Source: Chloroflexota bacterium
Lineage (GTDB): Bacteria; Chloroflexota; Dehalococcoidia; UBA3495
Length of the DNA: 16,104 bases
Direction of reading: 5' to 3'
Assembly (NCBI GenBank): GCA_002716645.1
Contig: PBBR01000010.1
Coordinates: 1 to 16,104 of the forward strand
Shown here: positions 14,780 through 16,104 of the stretch, piece after piece
Numbering within the stretch: position 1 is the stretch's first letter
Layout: each line of letters starts with the position of its first letter
Position numbers and translations under genes: made by a program
The notes under the pieces: model-generated
The model's database searches: none
Told to the model about the DNA's origin: nothing
What the model saw: only the letters and a program-made list of their open reading frames with translations

Positions 14780-14854
14780 TTGGCCGAGTTGGATAGTGCA
14801 TCATTGTTCGGGCCGATGTTGTATCTATCAGATTCTTATAGAACTGGTTCGTGA
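14780..14854 (+). CDS. Possible 24-residue peptide
   Basis: A strong Shine-Dalgarno sequence, AAGGGAGG (14768-14775), precedes a TTG start that opens MAELDSASLFGPMLYLSDSY and ends at TGA 14852-14854. No homologue is known to me and the frame is short, so this rests on the ribosome binding site alone. Confidence 0.22.
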   Translation: MAELDSASLFGPMLYLSDSYRTGS

Positions 14855-14885
14855 CTATAGTTCAATCATATTTCTTCAAGAAATA

Positions 14886-15140
14886 CTAAGGGTCTAATAA
14901 CGACTCTATCATTGCCTCATCTTCTAGGCTAAATCCAGATTTAGTATTATATACAGATCGTTGCCGGTTCAAGATTGCTTTAATATCAGGGTCTCCCTCC
15001 TCTATTCGCTTTGATAAGTCACTTAGTGCCTCATGCAGACTGTCTATTCGGTCCTGTTGTTTCCGAACAGTATCTATAAGTTGGTATCTGGTAAATCTTT
15101 CTAAGTTATCTTGGTCAGGTATGTCATTTGTTTTATTCAT
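14886..15140 (-). CDS. Small predicted coiled-coil protein, unknown
   Basis: 84 residues, highly charged, no family recognised. The central stretch LIDTVRKQQDRIDSLHEALSDLSKRIEEG (22-50) has heptad-like spacing and is probably a helix or coiled coil; the end, GFSLEDEAMIESLLDP, is acidic. No signal peptide or membrane segment. The ATG at 15140 has no good ribosome binding site. It stands alone on the minus strand between plus-strand small genes. Reality is moderately likely given the biased, soluble-protein-like composition. Confidence 0.45.
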   Translation of the reverse strand: MNKTNDIPDQDNLERFTRYQLIDTVRKQQDRIDSLHEALSDLSKRIEEGDPDIKAILNRQRSVYNTKSGFSLEDEAMIESLLDP

Positions 15141-15210
15141 CAGTCGAATATTATACCTACGGTTTTCATAACAACAACCCTCGCTGTCACGAAATATATC
15201 CTGTGCCAGA

Positions 15211-15289
15211 TCAATATAAAATATTGAGTAATATGCGATTATTGGAGCTAAACCACTAGAAAGATTAACTGATCAGGCAATGTTAATCT
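15211..15289. repeat. Two operator-like inverted repeats upstream of the rhodanese gene
   Basis: TCAATAT-AAA-ATATTGA (15211-15227) is a 7-bp perfect dyad. About 35 nt further, AGATTAAC (15262-15269) and GTTAATCT (15282-15289) form an 8-bp perfect dyad around 12 nt that include TGATCA. They lie in the 279-nt stretch (15141-15419) that holds no other clear gene. A regulator binding here is possible but unproven. Confidence 0.35.
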
Positions 15290-15315
15290 GCGTCAGATAC
15301 AAATTTTGTTTCGTG

Positions 15316-15321
15316 TATACT
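15316..15321 (+). promoter_or_regulatory. Possible -10 box upstream of the rhodanese gene
   Basis: TATACT, five of six to consensus, about 95 nt before the preferred start at 15420. No convincing -35 hexamer. Confidence 0.25.
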
Positions 15322-15419
15322 ATGTAATGCGTAACTCCTTCTTGATAACGCGGGAAGGATCGTTGCGTAGGGTGGATTGGTTTTCCCAGCCGATTCACCC
15401 GCAACGTGAGGATATGCAG

Positions 15420-15827
15420 ATGCAGAATGATTTCCGGAAATCGGCAGAGTTAGCTAAGCGAGCAACGACATCTATCAGCCCTGCTGCCGCATACAAATTG
15501 TTACATGAGTCTCCAAATTCACTCTTAATTGAGACCAGAGATCCAACTAATGTTCCAGATGAACACCGTGTCGATGGTAGCATAATAATATCAATGGACA
15601 AATTGGTTGAATCCTCGGAAAATTCATTAAATCTTGCAGAGTTAGATTCTAGATTAGAGGACAAGGACCTACTAATCATTACGACTTGAAAATTGGGCAA
15701 TAGGGCCGCCGTGAGCGCTCAGATTCTGGGAAACCTAGGATTCAAACACGTTTCGTACATAGAGGGAGGCATGGAATCCTGGAAAGATAGTGGATTGCCG
15801 ACACAGTTTAACGACATATCAAGTTAA
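15420..15827 (+). CDS. Rhodanese-like protein with in-frame TGA at the catalytic Cys: candidate selenoprotein
   Basis: A single-domain rhodanese (sulfurtransferase fold) of 135 residues when the TGA at 15687-15689 is read through. Before it: SPAAAYKLLHESPNSLLIETRDPTNVP and HRVDGSIIISMDKL, the usual rhodanese N-terminal half, then the strand DLLIITT. After it: KLGNRAAVSAQILGNLGF, HVSYIEGGMESWKDSGLPT, the standard C-terminal half, ending at TAA 15825-15827. The active-site loop of rhodaneses is CxxGxR; here the sequence is TGA-K-L-G-N-R, so the TGA (codon 90) occupies exactly the catalytic cysteine position. Selenocysteine insertion is the natural reading; a nonsense mutation of TGC or TGT is the alternative. 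The start at 15420 has GTGAGG (15406-15411) at 8 nt; the frame is open to a TTG at 15306, but that extension lacks rhodanese features. A membrane protein gene follows 14 nt later. Confidence 0.8.
15703..15720 (+). promoter_or_regulatory. Candidate bacterial SECIS hairpin
   Basis: Directly downstream of the TGA, GGGC (15703-15706) pairs with GCTC (15717-15720, one G-U), C15707 bulges, GC (15708-15709) pairs with GC (15715-15716), and the apical loop is CGTGA (15710-15714) with G as its second base. The loop begins 21 nt after the TGA. A small loop with an early G at this distance, and a bulged base on the 5' side, are the hallmarks of bacterial SECIS elements bound by SelB. A competing longer stem pairs 15693-15698 with 15717-15722. 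The fold was worked out by eye. Confidence 0.5.
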
Positions 15828-15841
15828 TAATTAGATCATTA

Positions 15842-16033
15842 GTGGAAATATTTAGAAAATATCTTAGTTGTTTCGTTATTGTATTAATTTGCACATTGTT
15901 GTTTAGTGTATTTGGTGTGATAGCTACGTCAATTGGATTATCTGAAAACCTTTTGGTGTATGTGATCGTGATTGTATTTATAGCGTTCTTTGGTTGGCGC
16001 ATATACACAAAATACAAGGCGAATGGGGAATGA
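15842..16033 (+). CDS. Small membrane protein with two predicted helices
   Basis: 63 residues from a GTG at 15842. Two hydrophobic stretches, roughly residues 9-30 (CFVIVLICTLLFSVFGVIATS region) and 37-52 (NLLVYVIVIVFIAFFGW), are followed by a basic end (RIYTKYKANGE), so it is probably a two-helix inner membrane protein with both ends in the cytoplasm. No family recognised. It starts 14 nt after the rhodanese stop and is likely co-transcribed, although no good ribosome binding site is visible; translational coupling is possible. Confidence 0.6.
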   Translation: MEIFRKYLSCFVIVLICTLLFSVFGVIATSIGLSENLLVYVIVIVFIAFFGWRIYTKYKANGE

Positions 16034-16104
16034 CAGCATTATTGTGAGTATAGTCGTTTTTTATAGTTTTTCCGCTAAATGAATTGGGGAATTATTTCCG
16101 CACA

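Noticed and set aside
14852..14860. Second selenocysteine candidate at the TGA ending the 24-codon frame
   Set aside because: A TAG follows one codon later, so there is nothing to read through.
15306..15689. A 127-residue protein ending at the TGA as a complete gene
   Set aside because: It would be half a rhodanese, stopping just before the active site, while the same frame continues with the other half. The first 38 codons also lack any rhodanese feature or good start site.
1..16104. tRNA, rRNA, CRISPR array, insertion sequence or prophage
   Set aside because: I looked for cloverleaf-like blocks, regularly spaced repeats, transposase motifs and terminal inverted repeats and found none that I could support.

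Overview
The window looks like a low-to-moderate GC bacterial chromosome segment from a free-living, probably marine, heterotroph. The mix is an F420/FMN-type luciferase-like monooxygenase, dimeric alpha/beta-barrel monooxygenase-like proteins, tandem M20 amidohydrolases, LutABC lactate oxidation, a glycerate kinase and a DUF4352-like lipoprotein. It recalls Chloroflexota of the SAR202/Dehalococcoidia type. That placement is an inference from gene content; there is no rRNA or other marker gene here.

Layout. 1-500 (minus) is the N-terminal part of an ABC transporter ATPase cut by the window edge. Divergent from it, 664-1977 (plus) encodes SpeD (S-adenosylmethionine decarboxylase) and an arginase/agmatinase-family ureohydrolase, a polyamine pair without an aminopropyltransferase. 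2060-3909 (plus) holds a NifS/IscS-type cysteine desulfurase and a small lipoprotein. 3960-6640 (minus) is a tandem pair of paralogous M20 metallo-amidohydrolases joined by a TAG/GTG overlap. 6738-7886 (plus) is a glycerate 2-kinase whose TATAAT box sits so close to the ATG that its mRNA may be leaderless.

7898-11588 (minus) is a tightly packed operon, lutA-lutB-lutC-MNT-HEPN. The last two genes have the architecture of a MNT/HEPN toxin-antitoxin pair, but the nucleotidyltransferase has lost its catalytic Asp-x-Asp (now Lys-x-Arg) and the HEPN has Asn where its subfamily usually has the catalytic His. A 13-bp perfect inverted repeat lies in the lutA promoter region. 11723-13631 contains a luciferase-like flavin monooxygenase flanked by two small alpha/beta-barrel proteins; a 24-bp perfect palindrome acts as a two-way terminator after the monooxygenase. 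13803-15140 carries small unknown proteins, one resembling the winged helix of Mrr-type proteins.

The most striking item is at 15420-15827: a single-domain rhodanese whose reading frame is interrupted by one TGA exactly where the catalytic cysteine should be (TGA-K-L-G-N-R, matching CxxGxR). The frame stays open and rhodanese-like for 45 further codons, and a hairpin with a G in its small apical loop lies 20 nt past the TGA. This is what a selenocysteine-containing rhodanese with a bacterial SECIS element would look like. A two-helix small membrane protein follows immediately.
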